Shown: positions 24,210-37,660 of the stretch, piece after piece | Position numbering within the stretch: position 1 is the stretch's first letter | Layout of the letters: the number at the start of each line of letters is the position of its first letter | Assembly (NCBI RefSeq): GCF_000005505.3 | Contig: NC_016133.3 | Coordinates: 17,546,001 to 17,610,000, forward strand | Direction of reading: 5' to 3' | DNA length: 64,000 bases | Source of the DNA: Brachypodium distachyon | Lineage: Eukaryota > Streptophyta > Magnoliopsida > Poales > Poaceae | Notes under the pieces: generated by a model | What the model saw: only the letters and a program-made list of their open reading frames with translations | Told to the model about the DNA's origin: nothing | Database searches by the model: none | Position numbers and translations under genes: made by a program

Positions 24210-27200
24210 TCAATGGACTGGGTTGAAGCTGCTGATTCTGCGGTACACTTTGGAGAGTTGTTCAGTGCAGCTATCTCGAGCTGTGCAGGGACCGCACATA
24301 AGGTATATCACATTACCCAGTGGCCTTACATAGAGATCATCCTCTTCACGAAGTTGTTGGATCAGGCATCTCGCGTACAATGAAGCGTACCTGCATGAGT
24401 GATGGTGTAGAATTACATAGTAGCAAGCATAGTCCAGTGATTGCACAATTAACGTTTTAAATTTAAATAGGGAAGTTATCCCTAACTAAGTTTAATTGAA
24501 TGGTAGAGCTCTTTGTTCTTAATATCTGGGTTTTTGGTTCTTGTGTGTTTTTTCCCTAACTGGATTTTAAGATCCAGACATGGTGACAAGGTATACACCA
24601 TGGGCAAATCAAACAACAAGAATTGAACAGCAGAGCGCCTGCCATCTTCCTCCAAGAAAAAAAAACATGAATCAAGTTCGTCCAGTGAGTAGAGTATGAA
24701 ACGACAGGTGAACATTCTTGCAGTGTTCTAAAAACAACGATACAAGGGCATCATTTTCTGTCTCGGGTCCTGGTTGAACCGTGGATACGAATTGCTAAAA
24801 GAGCAAGTAATATATAGTCATGAAACATTTAATGGATTTGGGAACTGATTGATGACAGTTGCTCTCACAACTACAACTACAACTATGCAACATGAATTGC
24901 TTCAAATTCACCAATGTTTAAAACAATGACCATAACTAAACTGATGTTAACTGAGGCAGAACCAGTAGTCACAGCATCCAAATATAAATAGGAGATCAGG
25001 ATATCAACTATGTGTACTACAGCGAGTTTGCCATTTTTGTTACCTGTAAACATTTCTATCTTCCTGCATTTTGAGAGCCATACGGTAACTTAGTGAAAAG
25101 TAGTAAAGATTCTCTACAGCTAGGAGCAAACAAGAGATTCTCTCTGGAAAACTGGATTTCATAGAAAACTAAACGGACCAGAGGATGAGCGACATATCAT
25201 GCTTGACAACCAGATGTTTGTGAGTAGGACTGTGAGGGTGGGGGCAGGCCAGAGAGTGTTTTGTGTTTGCCAGACGGGTCCAAGCTAGGTACATATCATG
25301 TTGGGAGTAGTTTGCAGGAGGATGTGTATGGTTTTGGCCTGGTTTTCCTGCTACAAGCCATTTTCTTCTACCTAAAAATGGTCCATTTTCTTAACGAGAA
25401 AGCAGAGCACTCATACTGTTTTTTTCTTTTCAGTTTGTGTGTGTTTGCATCTATGCCTTGCCATGTCCGTGTGAGTGTTTTTCAAAAAGTTATAATCATT
25501 TGCACAAAGAAGTTTTATCCATAAAATTCTAAAATATCATAAATGATCATAATAAATGATTCAGGTCTCAAGAATATCGTACCCAGCATCAGATCCCTCA
25601 GCCTTGAGCTCAATGGCACAGAGAGTTCCCAAGGAGACTACTCTTGACACATTTGGTAGCGATGACAATTGGTTCACAAGTGTGCCATCCCATAGCTGCA
25701 AAATTCAGTAAACTTTAAATCTGCAAAACTACATATAAGAATTGACAAAATATGGCATAAAGATAGGTACCTCTTCATTTATATAATATTGTGTAATGCA
25801 TACTATATTATTTATTAGATATATATGCCAAATATATGTCTCCAAAACATCAACATATGTCTCTTGTGAACTTAATACACCATTTCTTTCAAACAAAAAA
25901 ATGGAGAAAAGGAACTATATCAATTTCTATGTTCTTACAGAAAAGAATGGGAACCATGTTAATAATTGAGAGGAGAGCTTCCACTTCCAAGAGTCATGAA
26001 AATATACACAGAGGATTTCCTCGGTCAATCTTAAAATGGATTTACTTTAAACATGTCCTACATATTCAAACAATTAAAATTCATTACCTCCTTGAGCCTC
26101 TTACGATCAAGATCAAGATTTAAATTTGTGGATGGATCTCGAAACCATTGGATAGCTTTTACTGCTGCAGAACAGCCCATGGCATGAGCAGTATAGGAAT
26201 GACCATGTAAGAGTGCTGTAAGCTGGAACAGAACAAATAGTTTATAAGTGTTAACCTTAAAACGCTGTATTCATGGTAATGCTTTTTCACATAACATAAA
26301 AAATGGCGTTTTTAGACTGTTGATGCCTGAACATACAGAAATACATTCAGGACGTACCTTAGAGTCACTTTTAAAGGCCTCAAAAACTCCTTCTGTTGTT
26401 ACCGTTGCAGCTAATGGCACTATCCCACCAGTCATCAATTTAGCATAGCAGGCAATATCTGGTAAGCAGCCAAGCAACTCTGAAGCAGACTGAAAATAAC
26501 AGTAGTTGTCAAGGTTTCGGGAAGACATGAGCTAACTTTATTGTGTATTGTCCTTAGAAGATATATTGTGATCTATTACCTCCACACCAAGACGCCAGAA
26601 CCCTGTGAATACCTCATCAAATATGACAGGAATTTTTCGATTTCTACACTCCTTAACAAGTAATCGCTGGAAGAGTGGATCTATCATGTGCATTCCCCCA
26701 GCACCTTGTATTACTGTTTCACAATGTTAAAATCTCAGCCGTATTGGGAACAGAATAAAAAAAAGACTATCACACAGTTTTCCATGTCCATTCCAACAAA
26801 CAGGAGTACTAGATAAATGTCTGAAAAGCACACTGAGGATGCAATGGTACAACCAAACACAAACTACACATGTATCTGATTTATTTTCCAGAAATCATGC
26901 ATTTTACATACTTACAGGCCAGGACAGGAACCACAACTGTGCTATTATGAACAGGGTAGTCAGTCATTCCATTTTAAGTTTCTACGACCCTATATTATTG
27001 ACTGATAGATCCTAACAATTATATGTTGATCCTACAATTTGAGATTCTAGATTCTGCAGCTATCATATGGTCTGCAATCCTACCATGGAACCTCCAATTC
27101 AATTGTCACAACCTTGGATATGAAATTATTTTACTCTATACAAACAACCAAGGAGTATACATGTCAAACAATCAATACCCAAGCAGTTCAATGTGATGAT

Positions 27201-30200
27201 GGAGAACTATGTACTTGCCTGGTTCTATAATAAGTGCTGCAACATGCTCTGTGTTACTTGACAGGGAGTATTCTGATAGTTGTTGTGATATGTAGGTTGA
27301 ATATAAATCAGCTGCATAGGATGAGTCCCTAGTATTGCAAAAGACTTCAGCTAGTGAAGGAATGCCTACAATGTCACTTGTCAGTCAAAGCATGCCTTCA
27401 ATAAATACCACACATAAATATAATCTGACACCAACTCATTTTTACTGACATTTATCACCAGGGCTCAGATGACCATGCTGTATCGACTGGGGCAAAGAAA
27501 GACAGCAGGTCTCGTTTCTAATGAACACTGTTGGAGGATCTAGAAAAAGTCCTCGGCCAGAATACCTACAGAAGAAAAACCACACAGGAATGAATCCGGA
27601 TTTACTGACTGTGAAACTAACAGCAAGACTGGAGTTCACGGAACAATTGTTCCGTGTCTCGGTAAAAACACACTGTTTTAAAGACAAATCCAGATAGAAA
27701 ATAGAAATAGTAGTACTACAAAAGGGCAATAGTTGAAAAAGATAATCAGCAAGGGTGCAATATTTCTAGGCATGCAGCATAGTAAGTATGGAGCTCAAAC
27801 GATGTACCATGGCTGCTGAAGAAAAGATGTATAGGCTGATGGAGCTTGAGCTTCCATCGCACCCAGAGTATCACCATGATATGAACCTTGTAGAGCGAGA
27901 ACCTAGAGACCAAGGAATTCAATTAATAGGTCAGCAGATCAGAAGGGGCGAACAGGGATTTATAAATCTTAGGTCGAAACTACCTTTTTGTTTCTCTAGA
28001 TATAATTATTGGATACGAATCAACAACAGAAAAAGAAGTCAGTCGTTGTGCTCGTGATCAACTAAGTTTGACAGCAGTGAATAAATGAAGTGAAGCAAAA
28101 ACATTATTGATCCTTCGAAATGAATAGTTTGAATATAGTTCAAATTGGGATTAAATCCTAAGGATCCAAATCGAAGTCCCCCTATCCTATCCTATTTACT
28201 AATTTGGAACAATATTACCTGGTTTTCCAAATATATAAACTCAACATGTGCAGATGACTACAGCAACCACCATGCATGTGTGAGCTCCTCTACATCAGAC
28301 AAAAGAGTGCCCATGAAGATTTCTAGATGTGGCGGAGATAGTTAAAGATGGCGAGGGGTTGAGGAAAAAAGCATAGATGTGATGTTTGCCAAGGACTTGC
28401 GAAGGAAATGGGGGTGACTGAGTCAAATGAAAAGAGTTAAGGGGCTCATGGTGTTTGCCAGTGTTGATAGCATATGTAGGGCCCTGGCAAGCGGCAGTGG
28501 CAGAGGAAACCTTAGCACCTGAGAGGTGTTGATGATCCCAGGAATGGGCCTGAAAACAGCTTTGGAAACTTCCTACCACATACCACACCTCCTCAGGTCT
28601 TTCGTGATTACCAAGTTGACTTTTGCACCCAGATCTATACAGCAGGATGTAAGGAAAGGAAAGCATCGCTATGGACGGATGCAAGACCCTGAGGCTGGCG
28701 AGTATGGTAACAGAGTTGGAGCATAGCAGTTGCGAGGGGAGTGGTAGGAACCCCAGAACCTGAGCTCAGATTGTAGCTATGCTTGACAGGAGACCAAAGG
28801 CATGTTCTCCTTCATTTCTAACTAGAAATGGGGATTTCCAAATTTATGTAGCTCAAGAATTTGTTGCCAATGTGAATTATCTGGGAAATTATTGGAATTC
28901 TTAGCAAGAGAAGTGCTTCCATGCTTTTCCAAAAAAAAAATCACAAATCTTAAAGCACTATTAGTTACCATCAAAGGCAAAACCTAACCACTATCCACGT
29001 CAGGCTGTTATCCACCCATGTCCAGATCCGCTTCACCCACCTCAAATTCAGCCGTTTTTGCATAGATTTGGGGCACAGGCTATAATTACTGCCGCCATCT
29101 CCGCATCAATGACTGCAGTGGCGATGGAGGAGGAAAGGAGAATGTGCCCTCGCTGCTGCCAAGGGTGTTGATCGTGTCGGCTGGTCGTCATCGCGTCGTT
29201 GGAGGCCTCCGTCGACAACTAGCTGCTGCTGCCGAGTCGCCCATGCTGGCGCCCGTGCCCCACGATGACGACGACGACCAGCTGGATGGCGAATTGGCGA
29301 TGAGAAGCCAAAGTAGTAGCACCTGTTAGGAGCTGGAGGGCACGTCAACGACTGGGGGGCTGTGATCCAATTATCTGGTGCAAAGTGGGTAAGGGATAGG
29401 CGGGATTAACTCTTCTTATCAGGGCCTTTGATTTGCTTTAAAGGTCGTTCAATTTTTAATTTTAATTTTTTTGCGGAAAGCATAGAAGCACCTGCCTCTT
29501 GGCAAACATTCAAGTAATAGTACAGAGTAATGCAATTGCTATGCCATTATGTTAAAATCCAAACAGATTTTGTAAGAACACAGTCCTACCATTTATAGTG
29601 AATAAGAAACTCAAGTCCTAACTAATACAGACTATGTCAATGTCAGCTGTTGGGGTCCAGGAGAATTTTGAAAAATCTGTCATGCACTGAATGTCAATCA
29701 TTCATTTACAAAATGAAGTAATGGGATAAGCATGTTTTGTACAAGAGCAGCAGACCTTTAACTGAATATTTCTTTCATTGGTCATGCTCTTGTCACTGTC
29801 CAGCAGAATTCCATGATCAAATGAAAACTTACGAAATGCCATCTTCAGAGCTATTTCAATTGCAGTTGATCCATTATCCGAATAATAAACTCTGGAAGCC
29901 CAATCTGACCACGCAATAAATGATATGTTTCTCAGCAATGTGTCTTGGAAAGCAGGACACAAATAACAAAACAAGAACACTTGAACAATTATGAAGGCTC
30001 AGATAAGCAATTATCGTTTCACACATGTCTGTTTTACTGTTTCCTTTCTTACGCTAAGCATAATTATCTTCCAATCTCACAAGTGTGGAATTTTGTAGCT
30101 AAAAGTATTTAAAACTAATCAGTTTTTGTAGCAATGCAACACTGTTCATTAAGGGGTGACATATATCCATGCAGTTAAATTTTTATAGCATTGTAGTAGA

Positions 30201-32571
30201 TGAAGAACAAGTAAAAGCACTAACCTTTACCAACTCCACCAAGCAAAAGTTCAGCACAACGAAGAGCCGGCTCATGAGCATTCTCTGGAAACATCACATG
30301 GCCATACCTACCAGCAGCATAACCCATATCTCTTGCAAGTTCCATCTAATGATCAAAGAGAAGTTTAGGCTACAAAAATGGCCTGTCAATAGTTCAACGC
30401 ACACAACTTTAGCAATAGAGCACCTGCAATGAGAGTTCCTTAGCAAACCAAGGTAAAAGAGGTTTTGAAAATAAAGGAAGCATAGGAGCAGTAACCTGCA
30501 AGTTAGAATCAGGTCCTTGAGTCCACCAACTTGCACATGCATCAAACTGAGGGATCATCATCATCTTGTTGTCTTTAACCTACAACAAGAGTCCACAAAA
30601 AGGCTGCTAATCTTCCAAGTTTTATTTCAAAGTAAAATAGAAGTAGACATTGTACAAACCTTGTATGTTGAGAAACTCTCACCACAACGTGAATCAATTA
30701 CTGTAACAGAATCTACAGGGACAAGATTGTGCTGAGTGAAGGGCCACCACAGTAAATCCTTTGATTTTCTTTGCATACTATTTAACCTCTGAATTCTTCT
30801 TGAATGAAAAGATTGCAGGGCATCTTTAAGCAAACCAAAAACTGAAGAGGATTCAGAAAGCCAATCAGTCAGGTCATCTGATGGATCTTCTGGAATAGGT
30901 GGCAAGACAAGCACAGGTACCCTAAATAACACAAACACTGGAAAGCTGTCATACCTAATAACACTGAGCCTGCTAGAACATATTTAACGAAATGTAGGAC
31001 TAAAGTCTGTTACCTATTTCTCAAGTAAGAAAGCAAGAACATGTCATTTGACAAACCGCGATCCTCCAAAATTACTGCACTAATATCATACCCTCTGAGC
31101 AACAGAGTTTCATATGCAGATAAAGTGGATGAAATGCCACCAAGACGACCATCTCCAACAAGAATAGTAGGCAACCTAAAGGGCCTGTCAAGAGTTTCAA
31201 GTAATCAAAAACTGTGGCAATGCAAATCAATCTAGTATAATGACCTTTAATGAAGTTTGCGTCAACAGCTAATAGGACGTGAAGTAGTATAAATAAATGT
31301 AAACAATTCAAGCATAGTTGAGTGATGCCCTGAAATATTTCGTAAGATCACCACAGGTGCTAAGTTCCCAAGAAATGAAAACGTGTCAAAAGAAGAGATG
31401 GTAGCCATACATCAGAAATAGTTACGAATGGTCGCCAATATATGTGATTGTTTCCAGCACTCGTAGAATCAAACACACAAACTGCTCCACTTCATAACTC
31501 AGCAACTCAACATGGTATCCAACATAAAACCTCAAAAAAAAAAATCAAAGCGGCGAACTGTTAATCACAGTTCGTGTGCTCATTAACCATCATTATTATG
31601 TACTTGTGCCAAGTTGCATGCTGATCCTTCCGTCTATACTGATTTCCTTGTAATGGCCTAATGAACTTTGGTGGCATTGAGATCTCTTGTGATTGTGAAT
31701 ATGGATGAAGAACAAACACCACATTAACTAACTCAACCAAAAAGAGTTTTAAAATGGGTGTATATCGCACTAATTGCATTATGCTAAATTTGCACATCAT
31801 TTCACTTCCTGAATTAATTCAGACTAAGTAGACAACCGCAAAGCCGCAATACACATACAGTATGCAATTCACAAATATTGAATAAATAAAATACAGTAGC
31901 ATATTTGAGGGTTGAAGAAGCATCGGAACGCACCGGTAGAGATCGCACTGCAGCGTGCCTGACGGGCCTGGGCTGGCCACGCCACCAGCGGTTTCGATCA
32001 GCTTCCACACCTCTCCCTCCCCCTCCCCCAAATCCTCCCCCTCGACAAGGCACGCCGCCAGGCGTGACCGCACATGCGCGTCCTCCACAGCCATCCCTTC
32101 CCTCTCCACCGCCAGGTGCGGCGACACAGCCTCCCGCCACGCGTACAGCGTCCTGCAAGTCAGAATCTTCCTGACCGTCTCTCCCTCCCCAGCGTAGGAA
32201 AAGGCCGCCTCCTCGGGGGAAGGGGGCGGGGGTTCCAAGGATGGGGAACATGAGAGCGTGTCGAGGGAGGCGACGAGGCGCGCAGCGGTGGAGGGGCGGA
32301 GGAGCGCGGGGACCCTGCGGAACAGGAATCCGGCATCGGAGTCGGCGGGGAAGCCGGTCTGGAGCGGCTTGAGGTAGAGGACGGCGGAGGGGGAGGCGGT
32401 GGGGGAGCGGAGGAGGGAGGCGGCGAGGCCCGCGGAGACGAGGGTCTTGCCGACGCCGGTGTTGGCGCCGAATACGGCGAAGGTCGGCGAGGCGAGAGGC
32501 AAGGCCGAGGAGAAGGAGGAGGAGTAGTGGCGCCGCCGGCGAGCATGGGCGAGTAGGAGGCGGCGGAGCAT
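24210..32571 (-). CDS. BIO3-BIO1: Bifunctional dethiobiotin synthetase / DAPA aminotransferase
   Basis: Fourteen exons: 31934..32571, 31014..31184, 30660..30921, 30496..30579, 30225..30345, 29756..29904, 27808..27902, 27459..27565, 27219..27365, 26580..26713, 26358..26489, 26088..26222, 25583..25695 and 24210..24390. They join in phase to 822 residues. The N terminus is arginine-rich ([20 protein letters not shown]), a likely mitochondrial presequence. Dethiobiotin synthetase follows with the P-loop [33 protein letters not shown] and VLPPIPEDP. The class-III aminotransferase then shows [59 protein letters not shown], the PLP lysine (about K653) in YAKLMTGG, and [11 protein letters not shown]. 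Together they catalyse the two steps KAPA to DAPA to dethiobiotin. The fused gene is usual in plants. The exon 8 donor is the least certain border, and intron 9 starts with GC rather than GT. Confidence 0.95.
27217..27218 (-). other. GC splice donor in BIO3-BIO1
   Basis: Exon 9 ends ...GAACCAG and the intron begins GCAAGT. The next exon (26713) follows an AG. This is the only reading that keeps the frame through [14 protein letters not shown] downstream GTACAT would shift the frame. Confidence 0.75.
28911..29493. mobile_element. Probable long-TIR element in the large BIO3-BIO1 intron
   Basis: The left end GTGCTTCCATGCTTTTCC and an AT-rich run through ATCAAAGGC are mirrored at the right by CAGGTGCTTCTATGCTTTCC in reverse, again running to ATCAAAGGCCC. 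The interior (29040-29340) is GC-rich. Both fit a Mutator-like non-autonomous element in the 1.85-kb intron between exons 6 and 7. I could not read a target duplication. Confidence 0.5.
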
Positions 32572-33150
32572 GGCTGCTGGCTTTGGGTTTTGGGTAATGT
32601 TTGACGGGGTTTTGTGGAGAAAAGCAGAAGCGTGTGCTACAGAAGTACAGAGTCCATTTGAAAAAAAAAACTTACGGAGTACTTCTAGTTCTAGAGATCA
32701 AATGGTTAGATCTGAATATTTGATGGAAAACGATTACTATCTACTCTCTGCTCTCTTGTTTTATAATTTTTGTCGAAATCTTACATATATCTAGTCACTT
32801 TTTAAGAATACATACATCCATCTTTAAACAAATTTGAGACAAGAATTATGAAAAAGAGGGAATACTGTATATTTTCTCGTCTATACATTTTCTCTCTTCA
32901 TGTTCTTACAAAAAATCAAGAGCACTCAACGAGCTACATCTGAAAACAATTCTGTATGTTTGGTTTTTGTAATTTATATTGTATGAAGAATGGTTGGGTT
33001 TTAAAAACTGAAACTTTTTTGGCTTGGGTTGAATTCACGCACAATGTGGATTAGTTCAGGTGCAAAAGGATAACTAATGTGGGGTTTTTCAGGTGCGAAA
33101 GGATAACCAAGGGTTCAGTTTTAGTTTGTGTAGTTGGAGCAAAGTTCCAT
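32572..33150. other. Spacer upstream of BIO3-BIO1
   Basis: The promoter side of the biotin gene, AT-rich. A degraded Stowaway-like stretch is likely around 32740-32870. No gene is seen. Confidence 0.4.
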
Positions 33151-33164
33151 GGTTTGGTTTAGCT

Positions 33165-34233
33165 AGAGAATTTTTACGGTACCCTGGCACTCCATTGTAT
33201 AGAAAGGAGTACCAAACAAATCCAACCGTTCATATGGGAGGGATATGTTAGACTTTTTAGTTGTCTTTTTTTTTTCAATCGTCCTAGCCTGGTGTTCCCT
33301 TCGCCCTCGCAGACACGCACTGCCGTCCGCAGTTCTAGTTTTCTCTCAATCCTCGCCGGCAGGAAGAGTGTTTATTATTTCAACAGCTTATTCAGCACAT
33401 GAATTTTAAGAAGAAGGAAACATGTATTTACACATTCCGTTTAATTACCGCTTCGAGTGAGACGAGGTGCCAAAATTCCCTAGTTTTGTCAATTGAGGAA
33501 CTAAAGTCTATGAAAAAAAAATTAAAAGCAACTTCTACTTGGTGCCAATCGAGAGATGAAAAAAAATATTTTTTCCCTTCTACAAAACACTGTAACAAAA
33601 TGTTGTTATGGTTCTTTTACTCTTATTATAGATAGGCCTGTGAATGGTCCATGAATTGAGCCATAGCTAAAGAGCTCTTTTACGATACTCCGAAATTACT
33701 ATGGACCGTCTATTCGATGTAATCTAATGGCTAATACGGCATGGTACTCCATCAGAAATTTTTAGGAGTACGTACTAAAAATAGGTGGAGTACCTTAATG
33801 TGAAGGGCAAAATTGTGCCAGTTGGGAGATCGTGTGGATGATCAGATTTTTTTTGTTTCCTAAATTACTGTATGATCAATTTGGAAAGCCAATAGGGAGA
33901 TCGCATAGGAGAGGCCGCTGGCTTGCCGTAGAGTTGCCGGTGGATGGAATTAGATCGATCTGGCCATAAGAATTGAAGAAGAGGAAGTACTAAAATTATT
34001 AAGCGGATCTGGGCTAAGGAATGAAAGAAATCGGAGGTTGAGTCTGAGGATCGAGAAAAAACTAGAACTGCGGACGGCGGTGCGTGTCTGCGAGGGCAAA
34101 GGAAACACCAGGCTAGGTCGATTGAAAAAAAAAGACAACTGAAACGTCTAAATTATCCCTCCAATATGGACGGTTGGATTTGTTTGGTACTCCTTTCTAT
34201 ACAATGGAGTGTCAGGCTGCCGTAAAAACTCTG
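33165..34233. mobile_element. 1.07-kb Mutator-like element with about 180-bp TIRs
   Basis: The left arm (GAGAATTTTTACGGTACCCT, CACTCCATTGTATAGAAAGG, GTACCAAACAAATCCAACCG, and GCAGACACGCACTGCCGTCC) is mirrored at 34050-34233 with few mismatches. Ends resembling GAGA...TTTTTACGG are typical of grass MULEs. The interior is AT-rich and shows no transposase. The outer limits could extend another ten bases or so, and no clean target duplication was read. Confidence 0.75.
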
Positions 34234-34235
34234 TC

Positions 34236-35040
34236 AACTAATCAGCTAACGATGTACTAATAGGATGTTGGAACTTTTCATGCCTGCGCAGTTTGCCCGC
34301 AAAGAAGCATGACCATAGCTGTTGGAATTGGATCATGCTAGTTTTGCTTTCTTTCCCTTTTCTGCTGGCAAAACCGGTCAGGAGTTGAGATTTCTGCACA
34401 GGCCGCCAACGCAAGAAATGAGTGACCCTGCTTAGTATACATGCACATCCGGATGCAAAAAACAAAAGGCATCTCTCAATATAAATATGGTGTGATACGT
34501 AGACACATCACAGGTCTTCTTAAGTTATATTTTTCGATAGAATCAGTCCTAGTGCGGAGGGAGTTAAGAAATATTTGATTGCCATGGAGGACTGGAGCTG
34601 CAGTTTTAAAATTTGAACCACATGAGAAATTGGAGCAAAACAAATCCACTTCATATTCCCATGTTAATAGTTTGCCGCCAGTCTCAACCACAACATGGAC
34701 ACGGTACCTGGTTTTCTCTGTGTTGCTGTCAAACTTCTCCTTTGACAGTGCAACAACATCGTGCCCCGTGCAGAGGCTATGTGCAACTAATTCGTCCTGT
34801 AGCAGCAACCAGATGAGCACCTTGTCCATCCCACTTTGAGCTAGCTTCTTAATGAAAGAACACCATTTTCTTTGTTTAATAGTAGAAGATCCCCATAGTC
34901 CTTTTTGCGCAAAAAATATTGACTTATTGAGCGTCACTTGCATATTTCTCTGGTTGTGCTTCCACGCTAGCCTCTTTACCTTGTACACACTTCGCCCCAT
35001 GCTACCATAGCTGACAATGTCGGTCTAGATTGGCAAATCA
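34236..35040 (-). repeat. Duplicated segment A1 (partner 41520-42075)
   Basis: Shared order of landmarks with the partner: GATGTACTAATA, GCATGACCATA, GATCATGCTAGTTTTGCTTT, CAAGAAATG-GTGACC, TATAAATATGGT, GATACGTAGACA-ATCACA, GGAGCTT/GCAGTTTT and ACCA-ATGAGAAATTGGAGCA. A 174-codon minus-strand frame lies at 34476-35000. Its middle part (residues about 59-115) aligns in frame with the minus frame at 41867-42073: ETGGKLLTWEYEVDLF against ETGNKVATWK. The protein is not recognised. The alternating strand pattern of VHVVVETGGKLLTWEYEVDL is loosely cystatin-like, which is only a guess. Confidence 0.5.
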
Positions 35041-35368
35041 CTCCATGTTGGCGGCAAGAGTCTTGGTCTCTTGCACCGTTGGCGAATAGGAGATGGTGGA
35101 CAAGAAAATACAATTAATCATGTTTAAATGTGTGAGCGTTATTTTGAAGAAATTCTATGCCAACCTATAACAATTGATCAATTGCATGGATTGGATCAAC
35201 TGATCAACAAGATGATGTTTCTGCCATATATCCATGGTTATATGAACCATATTGCCGCAAAGAAATATTGTTTTCTTAAAATTTCTTGCTATTTTGAGAT
35301 CTCAGCTGAAATCATCTCAATTGCAGTTCAGAGTCTTGTGACAAGAGGCGAACTGAGCCCACCCAGGT

Positions 35369-35651
35369 TTCTTGTGGTGAAATCAGCCCACCCAGGTTCA
35401 AGTCCCAGACTTGGCATGGGTGCTCGCATTTCCTGAATTTATTCTAGACTTTAACTGAGGTTGTGCTTTCAGTGGGAGTGACGTACCCATCAACTACGAG
35501 GCGCCTGCGGTGACTTCGTCAATCTCAAGATGATCGGCCGGTGGCTCAGTCTCTCGGAGCTGCTCATAGGGGTAGGGTGTGCGTGCGTCCGTTCATAGGG
35601 GTGAGTGTGCGTGCGTGTGTGAGTGCTTGCGTCTGTACCGTGTTTCCTCAG
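35369..35651 (+). repeat. Au-type SINE, copy 1
   Basis: It begins CTTGTGGTGAAATCAGCCC with the pol-III B box GGTTCAAGTCC, then GGTGCTCGCATTT, CAACTACGAGGCGCC, GACTTCGTCAATCTCAAGAT, CTCATAGGGGTAGGGTGTGC and GTCTGTACCGTGTTTCCTC. That is the grass Au SINE layout. About 80% of the length can be matched to copy 2 at 40880-41148 by eye. Confidence 0.85.
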
Positions 35652-35699
35652 GAAAAAGGTATCGTGACAGGAGGGCAGAGGTTCTCTGCTGAAATAAAA

Positions 35700-37660
35700 G
35701 AGTGAATTCCCTTTGTTTTACCTTGTGTTTTATTTTATTTTTGACAGCAATTACCTCATTTAGTGAAAATTCTATTTTCTTATCCCATTTAGCAAAAGTT
35801 CTGCTCCCCCATTTAAAAATTTCACCCCATGAACTTCTCCAAATTATGACAAATCAAGCCACGACGCACCTTGAAGCTGCCTTATTATATAATCATCTCG
35901 AGCTCCGTCAGCATCCTCTTCACCGTCGGGATCCCATAGCTCGGAGCTATGAATGTGTCTGACAGGGATTCTCCATCGTGTTAAGCCTGATCTACAGCCT
36001 GGCCGCGTGCGTCTTGGCGGTAGGAGCTCAGTGCACGTGAGATCAGGGACTGCAGCATCCCCGGCGACGCCTCCAGCCAAATTTTCATGACGTAACACTT
36101 TAACTACGCGGAAAAGTACTTTCCCTGTGCCCGCGTCGCTCTCGGGCGCGGCTCGGGCGAAACCCTAGCCGCCGCCCCCTTCCCCCCGGGTCCTCCTCTC
36201 CCCTCGCCCTCGCCGGGACGGTGGCGGGACCTTTTCCCGTGGCTCTTGCTGGCGGATCTCGTACGATGCGGGGCCGCGCGCACGAGGGCTTACGGTGGCG
36301 GGGGCCGGCGGCGCGTGGGCGTGCGGCGGTGGCGGCACGGCGCGGGCTGCGAATGGGCCAGCGGCGGCGGTTGTCGGCGTAGAGGGGGCGCACACGGTAG
36401 CTGGCACCTGTTGGTGGTTGGCGGTGACGCGGTGGTGGATGGCAAGCTCCATGTGCTTCTGACGCCACTCCTTCCTGGGTGTGCGTAGCGTTGGATGTCC
36501 CTGCTGCAGGTCGGTTGTTCGCGTGTGCGGGGTGGAGAGTGGCATAGCCTCGGTGAAAGCCGTGCTCTGGCCTTGGCTGGGGCCAACGATGGCGATGCCC
36601 GTGGGCGTCGTTACCTTCTTGAAGGCATTGTTGTTTCGGCCTTGCTACTCTCATTGATCGGGCTCCGAGGGAAACCTAAGATCCAGTGTCGGATCGAGCG
36701 ATGGCAACGCTCTCTGCGTTGCATTCCTCCTTGGTGGCATCGCTTTTGGAGTTCGCACCTGCCGCGGGTCCAGTGATTGTGGGTGGCTCGTCTGTTGGGA
36801 GTCTGTTGGCGGCTTTTGTGGCAGCGACGACGGTGTTGAGCGGAGGTTGGGCTGCGGCGATGGTTCTGGTAGTCGGTCTTTTCGACATGTCCGTTGGATT
36901 TCTAGGGTTGGTTTTGCTTCATCGTTGCGGAGTTGGAGTCGCCAGCTCAGAGCAGTGATGCGTGATGACGATGACTTGATGAGAGGTGGTCTGATCCCTG
37001 GGTTCCTTGTTTGGCGCAGGCCTTGCATATTGCCCCTCTGAAGCTCGCCATCAGAATCGGCGTCTTTTGTTCGCTAACGAGGGTGGCCGACTGTTTGGCA
37101 TGGGCCGACGCGAGCTTCGGTGCCTACAGAGGAAGATTCTCCGTTCTTGGATGTTGGTGGGGGGAGTCGGAGTCGCCAGCTCAAGAGAAGTGCTTGTGTG
37201 ATGACGATGACTTCTGTGTGCAACCGCGACGACAATTTTTCCTTTTGCAGTGTGCGTTGAGTGAGTGTGGGTAGCCAGGTCGGCCAGTGTGGTCCTTGAC
37301 GTGGTCATGTTCCATGACGGTGCTACGGCATTTGTTACGGTTTTTGCCCGGTTTTTCGTTAATTAGCTGGGCAACTCTATTCTTCTTAATCAATGGATAG
37401 AGTCCTTTGGAATCCGGTTCAAAAAAGAAACTCATGACATTCGGCGAGCCTGTTATTTGGATATAACACCGGGAAGCTGCCGCCGAATCTAAAAAGTGGG
37501 CCTGCCTGGTCAGAATTTTGGGGAGATGAGATTAAAATTTTAAATGGGGTAAAGCCTTGTACAACTTCTGCTAAATGGGGTAAGAAATTGAAATTTTCGC
37601 TAAATGGGGTAATTGATGTGAAGAATTTCAAAATAGAGGGTAAAAAATGGAATTCACTCG
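35700..37660. mobile_element. Mutator-like element (1961 bp) with perfect 9-bp target duplication
   Basis: The TIRs start GAGTGAATTCC and end GGAATTCACTC and run about 150 bases, with shared blocks such as AATTACCcCATTTAG and CCATTTAgCAgAAGTT. The 9-bp direct repeat GAAATAAAA sits at 35691-35699 and 37661-37669. Together these define a MULE precisely. The interior contains a 1.3-kb GC-rich insert and no transposase, so it is non-autonomous. Confidence 0.88.
36100..37425 (+). mobile_element. GC-rich transcript-like insert nested in the MULE
   Basis: From about 36130 the sequence is GC-rich with AACCCTAGCCGCCGCC on the minus-facing side and GGTGGCTCG/GGAGTCG repeats. It becomes AT-rich and ends TTAATCAATGG...GGTTCAAAAAAG. 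This resembles the untranslated parts of grass non-LTR elements. It could equally be a captured host transcript (Pack-MULE cargo). No frame has a recognised domain. Confidence 0.4.

Noticed and set aside
31814..32546. Several 80-145-codon frames on both strands
   Set aside because: All overlap exon 1 of BIO3-BIO1 in other frames and have low-complexity Pro/Arg/Ser composition.
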